A stretch of DNA of 64,000 nucleotides from Nymphaea colorata. Lineage: Eukaryota; Streptophyta; Magnoliopsida; Nymphaeales; Nymphaeaceae. This document shows, piece by piece, positions 37,051-47,586 of the stretch; position 1 is the first letter of the stretch, and each line of letters starts with the position of its first letter. The notes under the pieces were generated by a model. It saw only the letters and a list, made by a program, of their open reading frames with translations, searched no databases and was not told where the DNA came from. A program made the translations under genes and the position numbers. The stretch lies in NCBI RefSeq assembly GCF_008831285.2, contig NC_045138.2:35081115-35145114 (forward strand). Direction: 5' to 3'.

Positions 37051-38373
37051 CTACAACGCCATTTTGTGAGGGGTAGCCACACAACTATGTTGATGAGTGG
37101 TACCTTGTTTTTTTAAAAAATCTTTCATTTCATATGAAAAAAATTCAGTCTCATTGTCCGTTCGCAAAGATTTAATTTGACAATTAAACTGCGTTTTAAT
37201 CAAAGCAAAATTTTTTTTGATGAGATGCAATGTTTCATATTTATGTCTCATTAAGAAAATCCAAGTAGCACGAGAGTAATCATCTACAATGCTAAGAAAA
37301 TAATGCGCACCAGAAATAGTGGATTGAGCATACGGGCCCCAAATATCACAATGAATTAAATCAAAATGATGCGTTGTAGATATTTCACTCAAACCAAACT
37401 TAAGTCGAGTTTGTTTTGCTCGATGGCAAGCATCACAAACATAGTCATCATTCAAGTCAAAGTTTAAATCTAAATAATTGTTCACAAGCTTTAAGCGAGA
37501 ATGAGAAACATGACCTAATCTTTTATGCCAAAGTTCATGAATAGAAACGGCAAGACAAGCTTGAACAAATGGTGGTCTTTGTTGAAGAACATATAGTCCA
37601 CCTTTTACCTCACCCTGCCCAATCGTCATCTTCGATTCCAGGTCCTGTATAATACAATGATCAAACAGAAAAGTTATGGAACAATTTAAATTTTTAGTTA
37701 ATTCACTAACTGAAAGTAAATTAACTTTAAAAGATGGAATGCATAAAACATCATTAGCTTCAAACAAAGGCAATGATAGTTTACCCGCCTGATGAACTGG
37801 AATTGTTTTTCCATTTGGTAATGTCATGGGAACATTGCATGATTTTAAGTTTTGGAGCATGTTTTCATCAGCACAAATATGGCAACTCGCTCCCGAGTCA
37901 ATAATCCAAGTACAAGATTGAGTATTAATAGAACAAATGTTACCTCCATGAACGACATTACCTGCAAAGTTGATATTGGCCTGCTGGTTTTTCACCAAGG
38001 ATAGCAATTTGTGATATTCTTCAAGAGTAAATGCTGGAGCAGAACCTTTAGTGTCTAGTCCTTCACAACCAAGACCCCCAACACCATCAAAGGGAGTCGG
38101 TTTCACATCAAGTGTATTGTTCATTTGAGACACATTAGCTGCAATTGAAGATTTAAAATTAGGATCATAGAAACGATGTCCTGAAGGGTACCCAATGAGT
38201 TTGAAGCACTTTTCTTTAATGTGTCTGATTCCTCGACAATGGCTACAAACAGGCCGATTTTGACATCCTCCTTTGGTTCTATAAAAGCCACCATAGTTAG
38301 CATCGTGACTTTTAACGTGCTCACTTTGTTTGACTGCCAAGGCTGCAGTCCCTCCATTAGCCGAACCAGAAAA
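37051..38373 (-). pseudogene. Copia zinc knuckle, protease and integrase N-terminal region
   Basis: Same frame as gag, after the TGA at 38374-38376. Contains a CX2CX4HX4C zinc knuckle (CSHCRGIRHIKEKC), protease motif IDSGASCHIC, the pre-integrase block LWHKRLGHVSHSRL with the downstream CDACHRAKQTR of the HHCC finger, and integrase core Asp blocks in FDLIHCDIWGPY and SLRTDNETEF. The frame is lost near the QNGVVER block, where indels move the remaining core into another frame. Confidence 0.95.
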
Positions 38374-39114
38374 TCATGTCTCACGCTGTTTTTCTTCTTG
38401 AAGAACCATCGCATAAACTTTGTTGACATTGGGAAGGGGATAAAGAAGTAAAATCTGGCCTCTAACAGCATTATAGGAATCATTGAGACCCATTAGAAAT
38501 TGGATAACACGTTCCCTTTGAATTTGTTCCGAATACGACTTCATGGCCCCACAAGAACACATGGGAATGAGAGAATATGAACTAAGCTCGTCCCAAAGAG
38601 CTTTTAATTTGGTAAAATATAATGCAACAGTCATAGTATCTTGTTGTAGACGACTAATAGAACTCTGGATTTGATAGATCCGAGGGACAAGGCTTTGAAT
38701 AAATCGTTCTCGCAAATCTTCCCAAACTTCTCTAGCATTAGTCGAATAAATAACACTCTCTACAATATCTTTGTTGACTGAATTTAAGATCCAAGAAAGT
38801 ATCATATTGTTGGACCGAACCCATAGATGATAGCTCAGATCATCTTTTTCTGGCTCCTTGATAGAACCATCAATGAAACCAATTTTGTATTTTGCTGAAA
38901 GAGCCATCAACATGGCTCGGCTCCACGTCCCATAATTTTCCCCATTAAAATGTTGTGAAACCAAGACATTTCCAGGATTATCAGAATGGTGAATAAAGAA
39001 TGGGTTAGACATCACCTGGGACAGATCTGCATCGTTGGGATCAACATGAACGACATCATCCGCCTTTTGTCTATCGCTGTTATCATCAACTCCACGATCT
39101 GCCATTCCCCTCAT
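38374..39114 (-). CDS. Copia gag polyprotein N-terminal part
   Basis: 246 codons starting at ATG 39112-39114, just inside the primer site. Matches the plant copia gag family: NPFFIHHSDNPGNVLVSQHF, GENYGTWSRAMLMALSAKYK, GFIDGSI, WVRSNNMILSWILNSVNKDI, LRERF. It ends in a TGA (38374-38376) after EEKQRET, and the same frame continues into the zinc knuckle. The TGA may be decay (CGA to TGA by CpG deamination is plausible) or could separate gag from pol. Confidence 0.93.
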   Translation of the reverse strand: MRGMADRGVDDNSDRQKADDVVHVDPNDADLSQVMSNPFFIHHSDNPGNVLVSQHFNGENYGTWSRAMLMALSAKYKIGFIDGSIKEPEKDDLSYHLWVRSNNMILSWILNSVNKDIVESVIYSTNAREVWEDLRERFIQSLVPRIYQIQSSISRLQQDTMTVALYFTKLKALWDELSSYSLIPMCSCGAMKSYSEQIQRERVIQFLMGLNDSYNAVRGQILLLYPLPNVNKVYAMVLQEEKQRET

Positions 39115-39127
39115 GGCTCTGATACCA
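39115..39127 (-). other. Primer-binding site of the copia element
   Basis: The minus strand reads TGGTATCAGAGCC directly after the 5' LTR; this is complementary to the 3' end of plant initiator methionine tRNA, the usual copia primer. Confidence 0.95.
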
Positions 39128-39414
39128 TGTTAAATATTTTTCTCATGATGATGGGCACGTTGAAGAGGAACAAGAAAAGAATTTTTATCAATGGAAGGTG
39201 ATAATTTATTTATTAAAGATTCAAGATAATATATACAATGGGTTTACAACGGTAAGGAGTGAGCTCTCCTTCCTTCAAGTTAAAAGTTTTCCAAAGATAC
39301 ATCTGATATTCAAGGCAAGTTGAGGTGGAGAGCCTTGACATGAACGTTGAAGTTGAGGAAGACGTTGAGATGAAATGCCATTGGATTTGAACGTTGTAAA
39401 ACTTGCTTTTAACA
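39128..39414 (-). repeat. 5' LTR of the copia element
   Basis: 287 bp, TGTTAAAT...TTTTAACA in plus orientation. The perfect TGTTAAA/TTTAACA ends confirm the boundaries. Confidence 0.95.
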
Positions 39415-39419
39415 CTCAA
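39415..39419. other. Target-site duplication CTCAA, right
   Basis: CTCAA immediately after the right LTR, identical to 34379-34383. Confidence 0.9.
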
Positions 39420-40218
39420 TAACTACTCTTTTGTCCAAAACAATGTTCTAAAAGTAACACCAGTTAAGAGGATATTGGGATGACAATCCAAAATGTTGTT
39501 TTAGAGGAAAACTTGATTTTGCCTCCAAGTCAACGTTTCTAAAGTGTTTAGTGACATAAAAACTGGATATGATAAGGAAAAGCCACTTTTCAAAACGGTG
39601 TAGGAAACCTGACAGCCCAGGTTATTTACAAAAAACTAGGTCTTGGGTGTATCACCTAAATACACAAACTAAGTTTTCAAAACTCTTTAAGCTGATTTTC
39701 ACAAAGACAACTTTTTATAAAACTAAATTAAATGGGGGTTGCATACGGGCCCTTAAAGTTTGGCTAGAAAATCATTCTTATGCAGTTGTTTCAAGTATAA
39801 TACTGTCATAAGCAAAAAAGGGTTGAAATGCTTTTGAAAACTAACTAAAAACGTATCCTATTTTTTTTTTTATTAATGAGGAGTGATCTTTCGTGCAGAA
39901 AGTTAAGACCAAAATGCCAACTAAAACAAAAAACAAAGAAGGATTGTCTTCTTTCTAATAAGACAAGCACAACTGAATGACAAGATTTATGCAACACTGA
40001 TCGTAGGTAGATGAGATAAGGAAATTAGGAAATCTATTGAAGGGCCGTCGGTTTTAACAAATAACACCCACTGCCAATCGGTTTCCATATTCATTGGTCA
40101 TTTGCTTGATATCGAATTGTAAATGTCTTGCAAAAAATATGAGCTTTACCTACTTTCCTTAAAGGTGTTGAGCGACACCAATAAAAAATATGTCGACAAT
40201 ATGTGAGTTGGACAACAT
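39420..40218. other. Intergenic sequence between two copia elements
   Basis: No gene recognised. It continues the sequence interrupted by the copia insertion at 34383. Confidence 0.4.
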
Positions 40219-41110
40219 ATTGTTGCCTTAGCTAGAGTTTCTTCTGAAGGGTTTCTAAAGAAAAAAAAGAAAAAGAAATGCTCACACACTCACGCACATA
40301 AAGAGAAGAACACCAACATTTACTTGGTTCGGCTTGTATAGCCTACATGCATCCACGGGAAGAAGAGAGACACTTCATATATAGTATTGATTCAAACACC
40401 ATTACAATAGGTCACAGACTCACAAGACATATATGCACAAGAACAACAAAACGGATGCCAAGAGACGAGAAATTAAAAAGAGGTGAGGCAAGGAAATTTT
40501 TTTCTCAAGGGAGGTGAGTCAATCAATGCACCAAATTGGCAACCTATCCGATGATTGAGATAGGGAAGATATCATCATAACTTTTTGAAGTTCTCTCCAA
40601 AAAATGTCTCTCATCCAATGCTCCCCCTCAAGTTGAGAAGCCTGAATGTTCAAGATCCCAACTTGTTCATAACATTCATCAATTTTTCTTTGGTGATAGC
40701 CTTGGCAAATATGTCTGCATATTGACTTTCACTTTTAACAGATGGTGTAGCAATCTCCTTACTCTGAACTTTATCATGAATGAAGTGGCAACCAATTATC
40801 TCGATATGCTTGTTTTTTAGTGAAAAATAGAATTTGCATCAGTGCGGATGGTTGTCTGATTATCACAAGGTAAATGCGTAGGACTATCTTGTTTAAAACC
40901 AATCTCCTCAAGTATATATGGATTTGAGCAAACAAGTTCGCATACAGTCATGGCCATGGCTTTATGTTCAACCTCGTCACTTGATCTAGATATGGTCTTT
41001 TGGGTAACTATTCCATGACACAATATTTCATCCAACTTTCATGCAGAAATCTGTCGTAGATTTCTTACCAAATGCACTTCCTGCCCAATCTGTGCCTGCG
41101 GGCTCTGTTT
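40219..41110 (-). mobile_element. Relic of an older copia element (RNase H end plus putative 3' LTR)
   Basis: On the minus strand from about 41110 downward: GTDWAGSAFGKKSTTDFCM, a TGA, VTQKTISRSSDEVEHKAMAM, LEEIGFKQDSPTHLPCDNQT, a stop, then KNKHIEIIGCHFIHDKVQ and QYADIFAKAITKEKLMN..NKLGS, followed by AACTTGAGGGGGAG. This is the C-terminal RNase H domain and polypurine tract of a copia element different from the one at 34.4 kb. The approximately 400 bp to its left may be the 3' LTR, but I found no partner LTR, so the left boundary is an estimate. Several stops; inactive. Confidence 0.82.
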
Positions 41111-41379
41111 TGCTTAAAGACAAGGGTAACTTGAGTCTCATTTTGATTCTGTTTGCTTTCTTCATGCATAATGATAGAACAAATGTTGCTTGACTTAGGA
41201 AGGACTAGTGTCATGAGAACTCAGTAGGTCTGGATCTGCTAGACATGTCCAGGTACCCATCTCCAACGAGTGCGACACTCGAGAGCACCAATATAAATCC
41301 GTGCACATGTCGAGGCTTATGACAAGATGAAGCGCACGGAGGTTTGCATGCACATGATGAAGGGATAGAGGTGGCGCAG

Positions 41380-41660
41380 ATTTAGCCCTTCGCGAGATAA
41401 GATGGATGATTTGGACATTGTATTTCACTTTTATATTCCTAGTCCATTTTATGATGCACTTCATTACTTGTTAATGTGGGATTATAAATTCTTACGTTTT
41501 CTTTTTCGTTGGTAGTCGGTGAAACCAAACCATGTACCAGTTTGGTGTTTTCTCTTTGTTTTCTATTATCAGCATTGATTAAATATTTTTTTCATTTGAT
41601 TTAATTCAAGCAATTGATTCGTGGTAAGAGAAGTTGATCTTCTGTATCAATACATCAGAC
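41380..41660. repeat. Diverged direct repeat, copy A (possible old LTR)
   Basis: Resembles 42325-42590. Shared stretches: GATTTGGACATTGTATTTC / CATTTGGACGTTGTATTTC, TACTTGTTAATGTGGGATTA / TACTTGTCAATGTGGGATTA, a GGTGTTTTCTCTTT element and ATTTAATTCAAGCA. Limits are approximate. Confidence 0.6.
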
Positions 41661-42324
41661 TTTGTTCTTTTTCCCTACATTTATTGTGATGACACATGGT
41701 TCGAGGAAAAGTTCTGAGGGCAAGTAGGAAAGTGTTGGGAATGAGATCATGCACCTGCTTATTGTGAGATCAGGTGAAGACTGTGTTCAGTCAACTTCAC
41801 GCCACGTGTGAAGAGCACGAGGGGAAGCTAGAAACCTTGCACAATGAAAATGAGAAGGGAATCGTCATTCTAGAAAAAAACTATGAAAAAGGGGCAATGG
41901 AAAGCAATGAACACGATTTTGAGAATTTGAGATCACCACCCCATCGAGAAATTTTCGGTCCTTGAATGCGAAAGGAAGTTGAGAGTCCTGGAGGAATGCT
42001 AGCAAGTAGCTTGTCCAACATGCATCACCATTATCGGCCGTCGGATATAGGCATTACCGGATTGGAACAGTGCTAGTGAACTCCCGTTGTATATAGTCGT
42101 TTTCTTATGAGGCTTTACCGATGAAGGTATTGCAAAACCATCCCATATTTTCATAGCCAGTGAGGAACAGAATGGGACCGACAAGCCTTCACACTGCTGG
42201 AACCTCTGAATCCACCCATCTCTCACGGAGGACTGAATGCTGTTTCGGCTATTGGCAGTCGAGGCACAGGACAAGATGAAGTGCAGGTTAGGAAGTCCAA
42301 GTACGAACGAAAGGACGAAAGATT
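41661..42324. other. Internal region between the diverged repeats
   Basis: Contains a short plus-strand frame (41774-41965) with charged, Glu/Lys-rich residues that could be a remnant of a gag-like coiled coil (for example EEHEGKLETLHNENEKG). No enzyme domain is visible. Confidence 0.4.
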
Positions 42325-42590
42325 CAACCGTTTATGGAGTAAATGGATCATTTGGACGTTGTATTTCTCTTTTGGATCCCTATCCCATTTTGGGTCCAAT
42401 TTATGATCCATTTTATTACTTGTCAATGTGGGATTATAAATACCAACATTTCTTTATTCATTAGTAGTAGCCGATGAAACCAAAACGTGAGTCCCCTAGG
42501 TGTTTTCTCTTTTATTTTTTAGTATAACATTGTTTCGTTCAATTTAATTCAAGCAGTTGAGCTGTGATGCAGAGGAGTCGATCCTCTCTA
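42325..42590. repeat. Diverged direct repeat, copy B (possible old LTR)
   Basis: Partner of 41380-41660, roughly 930 bp downstream. It is followed by a purine-rich stretch (GGATGAAGAAAAAG). Confidence 0.6.
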
Positions 42591-42901
42591 AGAGGATGAA
42601 GAAAAAGAAAAAAGAGAACTAGAAGTGGAGGCAAATTAATGTCAATATCGAGAAGCCAAATTCAAGTTAGAACGTGCACAGCCATCGGCGGTGGTGCACC
42701 TCAATTTTGGAAAAGTTGAATCGAGCTTTTCTTTTTTTTTTCAAAATTTAAATCACTAGTAAATAAAATTTTAAAAACTATATAATGGCTCCCTTAAAGA
42801 ATGGTTCGGCCCGCCTTTGGAAAGGACATTCCAAAAGCACCACCACACTAGGAGGCACACAACAAATATACAATCAAGAAAAAAAAACAAAGGATTGGGA
42901 T

Positions 42902-43620
42902 TGTTGCCGGTCGATTGTGTATGGTCCGACCAAGCTAGTAAAAAGATATGCTGTTTGGCCAACTTAGGCATAGCTCAAGAAGCATGTGGGATTAATCAGA
43001 CACTGAGTCAAGCAGAAAGCAATGTACGTGGAATGTATAGTGCAGTGGTGCAGAGACGAAGTGCATAAATGCATCATGGTCATCAGTCCCCTTTGGAAGT
43101 GCAAGTTCGTCGTTGGGGAATCAAATGAGTTTCCACGCATAACGTTTGGATGCGCAAGGGGGTGCGCATAGGTTAGGGGCAATTCTCCCAGTGGATGCAT
43201 ATACTGCATTCCATAACCGCGTAGAGTCACGCGGGGGTGAGCAAGTGAATGTTCATTGTTGAGTAGGGTGAGGGTCGGCCACCTTACTTAATGACATATA
43301 GTCATTAACTGGCTTTGGCTGGGGACTTCCTCCCAAGGGAAGTCTACCCCCACCCAGATTTCGTATGAAAGTAGATAGACAATTGGAGGAATAACGAAGT
43401 TCTGACATGGCCTCATGGCCACGGCTTGCCGATGACCTACAAGAAGATAAACCTGGGTGATGGTGTGCCAAGTGCGTAGCACTCATCGTCTAGTCCACAG
43501 TTCTAGAAGATAGATGAACGCTTCCGCTAACTCAAGAGAGAGTCGGGCTGGCCGAAGGCTTTGGAGAGACCTTCGGCGCCACGCGGGCCGAATAAGGCGT
43601 TAAAAAGTTGGCTCGTGACA
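42902..43620 (+). repeat. 5' LTR of the non-autonomous element
   Basis: 719 bp, TGTTGCCGG...GGCTCGTGACA. Confidence 0.92.
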
Positions 43621-44224
43621 AGTGGTATCAGAGCAGACGATTTCTCGAAGGGTACTTGTAACATGAGAATGCTGCGATGATAATAAACAAGTGGTTCTGA
43701 AGAAACATTTGCTTGTGTTGGTGCCCTATGGTTTGGGCATGTTCGTCGATCACTAGTTTAGGTGACTGCGTTTGTGTTGGTCAGATGGACATCACACGTT
43801 TCGAAGACAGTATCTGGGCGTCAGGAGCAGAAGGGCCAGGAGAACCGCTCGCTGAGACAGATAGGGTGAGAGGCTCGATGTGGAAAAGGATTGTCCATGA
43901 GGGCAAGTGCTCTTAGTGTTGACATGACTCGAGGAATGAGCATGTGTACGAGTTGGCAACACAGCTTGAAAATTTCAAACTTAGTGGTTGTCGAAGATAT
44001 TCCGAACTTTACTAAGAAAAAGTGCAAACAATGACAAAAAAGTGTGAAGAAACTACGAATGGACTAGAGGCAAAACACCCGATAGGCAAGTAGTCGCGAC
44101 GTGACGGGTGTGTCAATCAGACGAACGTAGGCTCAGTTTAAAAGAAATGAAGGGAATAGTTGCTGAACTTCTCTTGCCAGGGGCACAGTCACTGAGGACA
44201 ATGACGATTTTGGCTGTGGGAGAA
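43621..44224 (+). other. Internal region of the non-autonomous element
   Basis: 604 bp starting with AG then the primer site TGGTATCAGAGC (43623-43634). The longest plus-strand frame (43713-43916) has no recognised domain. The region ends with GTGGGAGAA (44216-44224). Confidence 0.85.
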
Positions 44225-44941
44225 TGTTGCTGGCCGACTGTGTTTGGCCCGACCAAGCTAGTGGAAGGATATGCTGCTTGGCCAGCTTAGGCATACCTCG
44301 GGAAACATGTTGGATCAATTGGACGCTGAGTCAAGCAGAAAGCAATGCACGTGAAATGTGCAGTGCGGTGGTGCACAGACGAAGCGTATAAATGCATCAT
44401 GGTCATCAGTTTCTTTGGAAGTGCAAGTCTGTCATTGGGGAATCAAATGGGTTCCCCACGCGTAGCGTTTGGATGCGCAAGGGGGTGCACGTGGGTTAGG
44501 GGAAATTTTCTCAGTGGACGCATATGTTGCATTCCACAACCGCGTAATGTCACGCGGGGTGAAAAGTGAATGTTCATCGTCGAGTAGGGCGATGGTCGGC
44601 CGCCTTACTTAATGACATATAGCCGTCAACTGGCTTCGACTGGGAACTTCTTCATAAGGGAAGTTTACCCCTACTCAGATTTTGTATGAAAGTAGATAGA
44701 CACTTAGAGGAACGACGAAGTTCTGATCAGGCCTCATGGCCACGGCTTACCGATAGCTTACAAGGAGATAAACTTGAGTGATGGTGTGTCGAGTGCATAG
44801 CACTCCTCGTCTAGTCTACAGTTCTAGAAGATAGATGAACGCTTCCGCTAACTCAAGAGAGAGTCGGGCTGGCCGAAAGCTTTGGAGAGACCTTCGGTGC
44901 TGCGCGGGCCGAATAAGGCTTGAAAAAGTTGGCCCGTGACA
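44225..44941 (+). repeat. 3' LTR of the non-autonomous element
   Basis: 717 bp, TGTTGCTGG...GGCCCGTGACA, followed by target duplication GGGAT. Confidence 0.92.
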
Positions 44942-44946
44942 GGGAT

Positions 44947-47065
44947 ATTATAGAATTTTTTATAAAGATGTCTATATATTTTAATCATTTTCAATTTTAT
45001 TAAAAACCTTTTTGGTTATTGTGCACCTCCACTGCACGTAACCAGCTTAAAGACCGTGACTCGACTGTGTGACTCGACTCTCGCTGCGTACAATTTATGG
45101 TGAAGAAGAACTGGCATCGACTGTTCTTCTCCCGGACTCACCACCCCACCCACTTTTATTTCGCTTGTTCATATCAAAGCCGTTTGACCGTCGGATTTAC
45201 TTATTCAGCAATAAAAAAAAAAAAACTGTTTGACAAGTCTAATGAAAAATGGGGCGTAGTTCTTGTATGAAAGTTTCATGAATGATCACCTACTTGGCTG
45301 AAACAAGGATGCGACAAATGTGAGACCACTAGCTAAAATTGAAGTCTGAAAATAACACCGAGCGCGGTTACGCAAATTGTAAAATACAATCGGGTTTCAG
45401 TCAAAGGTAGATGAGTCTGGTCCATATCCGCTGCACAACATGTAAAATGGAGGATTTTATGTGACAATTGACAACAGAGCGACTTTGATAGTATGCACGC
45501 GTGCAAGGGTGTCAAGCCGGAAGAAGAGATGTCAGATGAGAAAGCAATGGCTGAGATGAGAGGGCGAGGGGAGGGACGGCCGCCGTAACTGCTGACCGAC
45601 TCCGCGTTTATGTCCGTCGCCGCATCTACGTTCAAAAGATATCTCCACAGACCTCAGGTCCACAGGTCGAACCTGACTCAACGCGATTTGGGCCACGCAC
45701 CGCCTGTTCCTGCGAAACCCCCTAATCTAAGTCAATAGGAATCTTTAATCTTTGTGGGGCTGTAGCTTGTGCGCCTCTGACGACTCGGTTGCAGCTGAAG
45801 CTGAAATAAGTCTCTCCTCTCTCCACGTTGTAGAATTTACAGAGTTGTTTCGTGTTGTCTACTTATCGGTTATCATCTTCATCCCTTTGGCTCTTCACTT
45901 GCTTTAGGGGCCTATACAATGCAGGCCGGTGCAGGCTGCCACCATTTCTTGAACCTATTAGAAAGGAAGGATTGCGGCGAATGCTTTCTCGGCCAGCTTA
46001 CACTCATATCATTTTCAACCGCAGTCAAAGTGCTCCTTGTCAAGGAAAGACAAAGAGAGAGAGAGAGAGAGAGAGAGGTGAAATTTTGAGCTCAAGCACC
46101 GAACACCATCATAGCACGAGGGGAAGAGGATTAGTGTGGACCTTCTGCTCTCAATGACAAGAATGTGCCGGCCGACGAAGTTTCGTATCGTCCAGGGGCA
46201 GTCAAAATTGTCGGAAAACGTGAAAGATGTGGGATGAAAGAGACGTTGGGAGCAGGATCCCCACTAATCCACGCACTCGCTTCGTTATTGATTGGGAGGA
46301 GGAGAAAAGCATTGCTGTCGCTTTCAGTAAGCAAGGGAACACGAAGACACAAGAAAGTGCCTTTTCCCCCACCCTTCGCCGACATTGTTGAATCAAAGGA
46401 GAAGGGAAACGGAACAAGGGCGTTCTCTCTCTGTGAATGGTAAGGATGGTGGCTCTCCTTTTTTGATGCGTGGAGCTGGAGCTCTTCTTTGACCCGACTT
46501 CCCTTGCTCGCTTGGGCTCGCCGATGCGCTCAACATGCACGCTTGGGAGCCGCCCCCGATGGCCCCCACCTCGTGTATCACTTGCGAAACGTTTCTTTGT
46601 CTGCCGCTGGGCCACTGCCAAGTCAGGGCAGTAATCAAAGTACACTGATAACAAGGTGAACGGTCAATATGGCATACCTGTTCCTGACCCCTCGCAAATG
46701 AGTTTGTCAAACGAAACCCCTCAACTTTGGGAAAAACAATTTGCTTTTATAATTGCAATTTAATTATCATCTTTTTGAATGATTTCATCCAGTTTGCTGA
46801 ATCAGGTCGGAGATTTAATAAATCCAGCCTACTTGTAACTAGTTTTGCCCTCTTGGAGGTTCGAGAGCATGGCTTTACCGTTTCGTAGAATGGGAAAAGT
46901 GGGTTCAAGTTGGTAGGCCGGATCTGGACGTGTGCCATAATCGTAATGGTTTAATTATTTTCCAACGAGACGGATAGCAATACAGTTGGGTATCTGCTGC
47001 ATCTCATATGTATTTGGTTGAATTAAATGGCGCCCTTTCACACGACGTCCAAATAAAAAATGATT

Positions 47066-47066
<1 letters not shown>
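44947..47066. other. Intergenic stretch without a recognised gene
   Basis: Several overlapping short frames (for example 46202-46654 minus and 46165-46443 plus) with no family resemblance. GA repeat at about 46050-46078. Confidence 0.4.

Positions 47067-47112
<46 letters not shown>
47067..47112. repeat. (TA)n microsatellite
   Basis: Uninterrupted TA run of about 45 bp. Confidence 0.9.
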
Positions 47113-47113
<1 letters not shown>

Positions 47114-47586
47114 CTGAAGGGTGGACCATTGGCTGAGCTAGTGGAGAAGCAATATTCAAGTTTTAATGCAGAACTGGGAGCTCTGATTGAGGTTTACGTT
47201 TGCAAATAATTTTCTATACTCCACAACTTCAGTTCATGAATTCGCTTCTAAAATGCTGGAACTGTAACTGTTTGGGAGGAGGGTGGGGGGAGGTGGCCCT
47301 GGGAGATAGCCTGAAACCTTGAGCAGAAAATGGTCTTACTATATCATTAGCACAAACGTCAGACAACTGTTGGCTTTTGGGAGCTATTCCACTTTGGGCA
47401 GCCTTTTGATACCTGCCCATCCTAGTGTTGAAGACCCGCATATCCTGGCCATTACTAGTGTTCACCTTTTTATTTAAAAGATACGCACATCACTTCTTAT
47501 CATTTTCTCTTATTATAGAACTTACTGGAAATCTTCCGTTGCTGGCTTTGCAGGAACTTGCTGAGATGATCTTTCAGTTGAAATGA
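47113..47586 (+). other. Possible exon pair of an unidentified gene remnant
   Basis: Right after the TA tract, the plus strand reads LKGGPLAELVEKQYSSFNAE and LGALIE with a donor-like GAG|GTTTAC near 47190. A second block after TTTGCAG near 47553 reads ELAEMIFQLK and then stops. The compositions are protein-like and the two blocks are in compatible phase, but I do not recognise the protein and no further exons follow. It may be chance. Confidence 0.25.

Larger units (their letters stand above)
34384..39414 (-). mobile_element. Ty1/copia LTR retrotransposon, nearly complete, defective
   Basis: Minus-strand element of 5,031 bp bounded by 288- and 287-bp LTRs (8 substitutions and 1 indel between them by eye) and by the 5-bp duplication CTCAA. 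The LTRs begin TGT and end ACA. A primer-binding site TGGTATCAGAGC follows the 5' LTR and a purine tract GAAGGGGGAG precedes the 3' LTR. The domain order is gag, zinc knuckle, protease, integrase, reverse transcriptase, RNase H, which defines copia. The coding region carries at least two in-frame TGA codons and several frameshifts, so it is not autonomous. The low LTR divergence suggests a fairly recent insertion. A plant genome element, not an exogenous virus. Confidence 0.97.
42902..44941 (+). mobile_element. Compact non-autonomous LTR retrotransposon
   Basis: Two long direct repeats, 42902-43620 (719 bp) and 44225-44941 (717 bp), both start TGTTGC and end GTGACA. They are flanked by the 5-bp duplication GGGAT (42897-42901 and 44942-44946). 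Two bases inside the left LTR border lies TGGTATCAGAGC (43623-43634), matching the initiator-Met-tRNA primer; GTGGGAGAA just before the right LTR is a plausible polypurine tract. The internal region is only 604 bp and encodes no protease, integrase or RT. All structural hallmarks of a complete LTR element are present, so this is a non-autonomous insertion that would depend on another element's enzymes. The LTRs appear about 90% identical by eye with many C/T transitions, so it is old and probably was methylated. Confidence 0.93.

Noticed and set aside
43623-43634. TGGTATCAGAGC considered as part of a tRNA gene
   Set aside because: No cloverleaf around it; its position 2 bases inside an LTR border makes it a primer-binding site.
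46202-46710. Frames of 150 and 105 codons on the minus strand
   Set aside because: Mutually overlapping, no family resemblance, no splice context.
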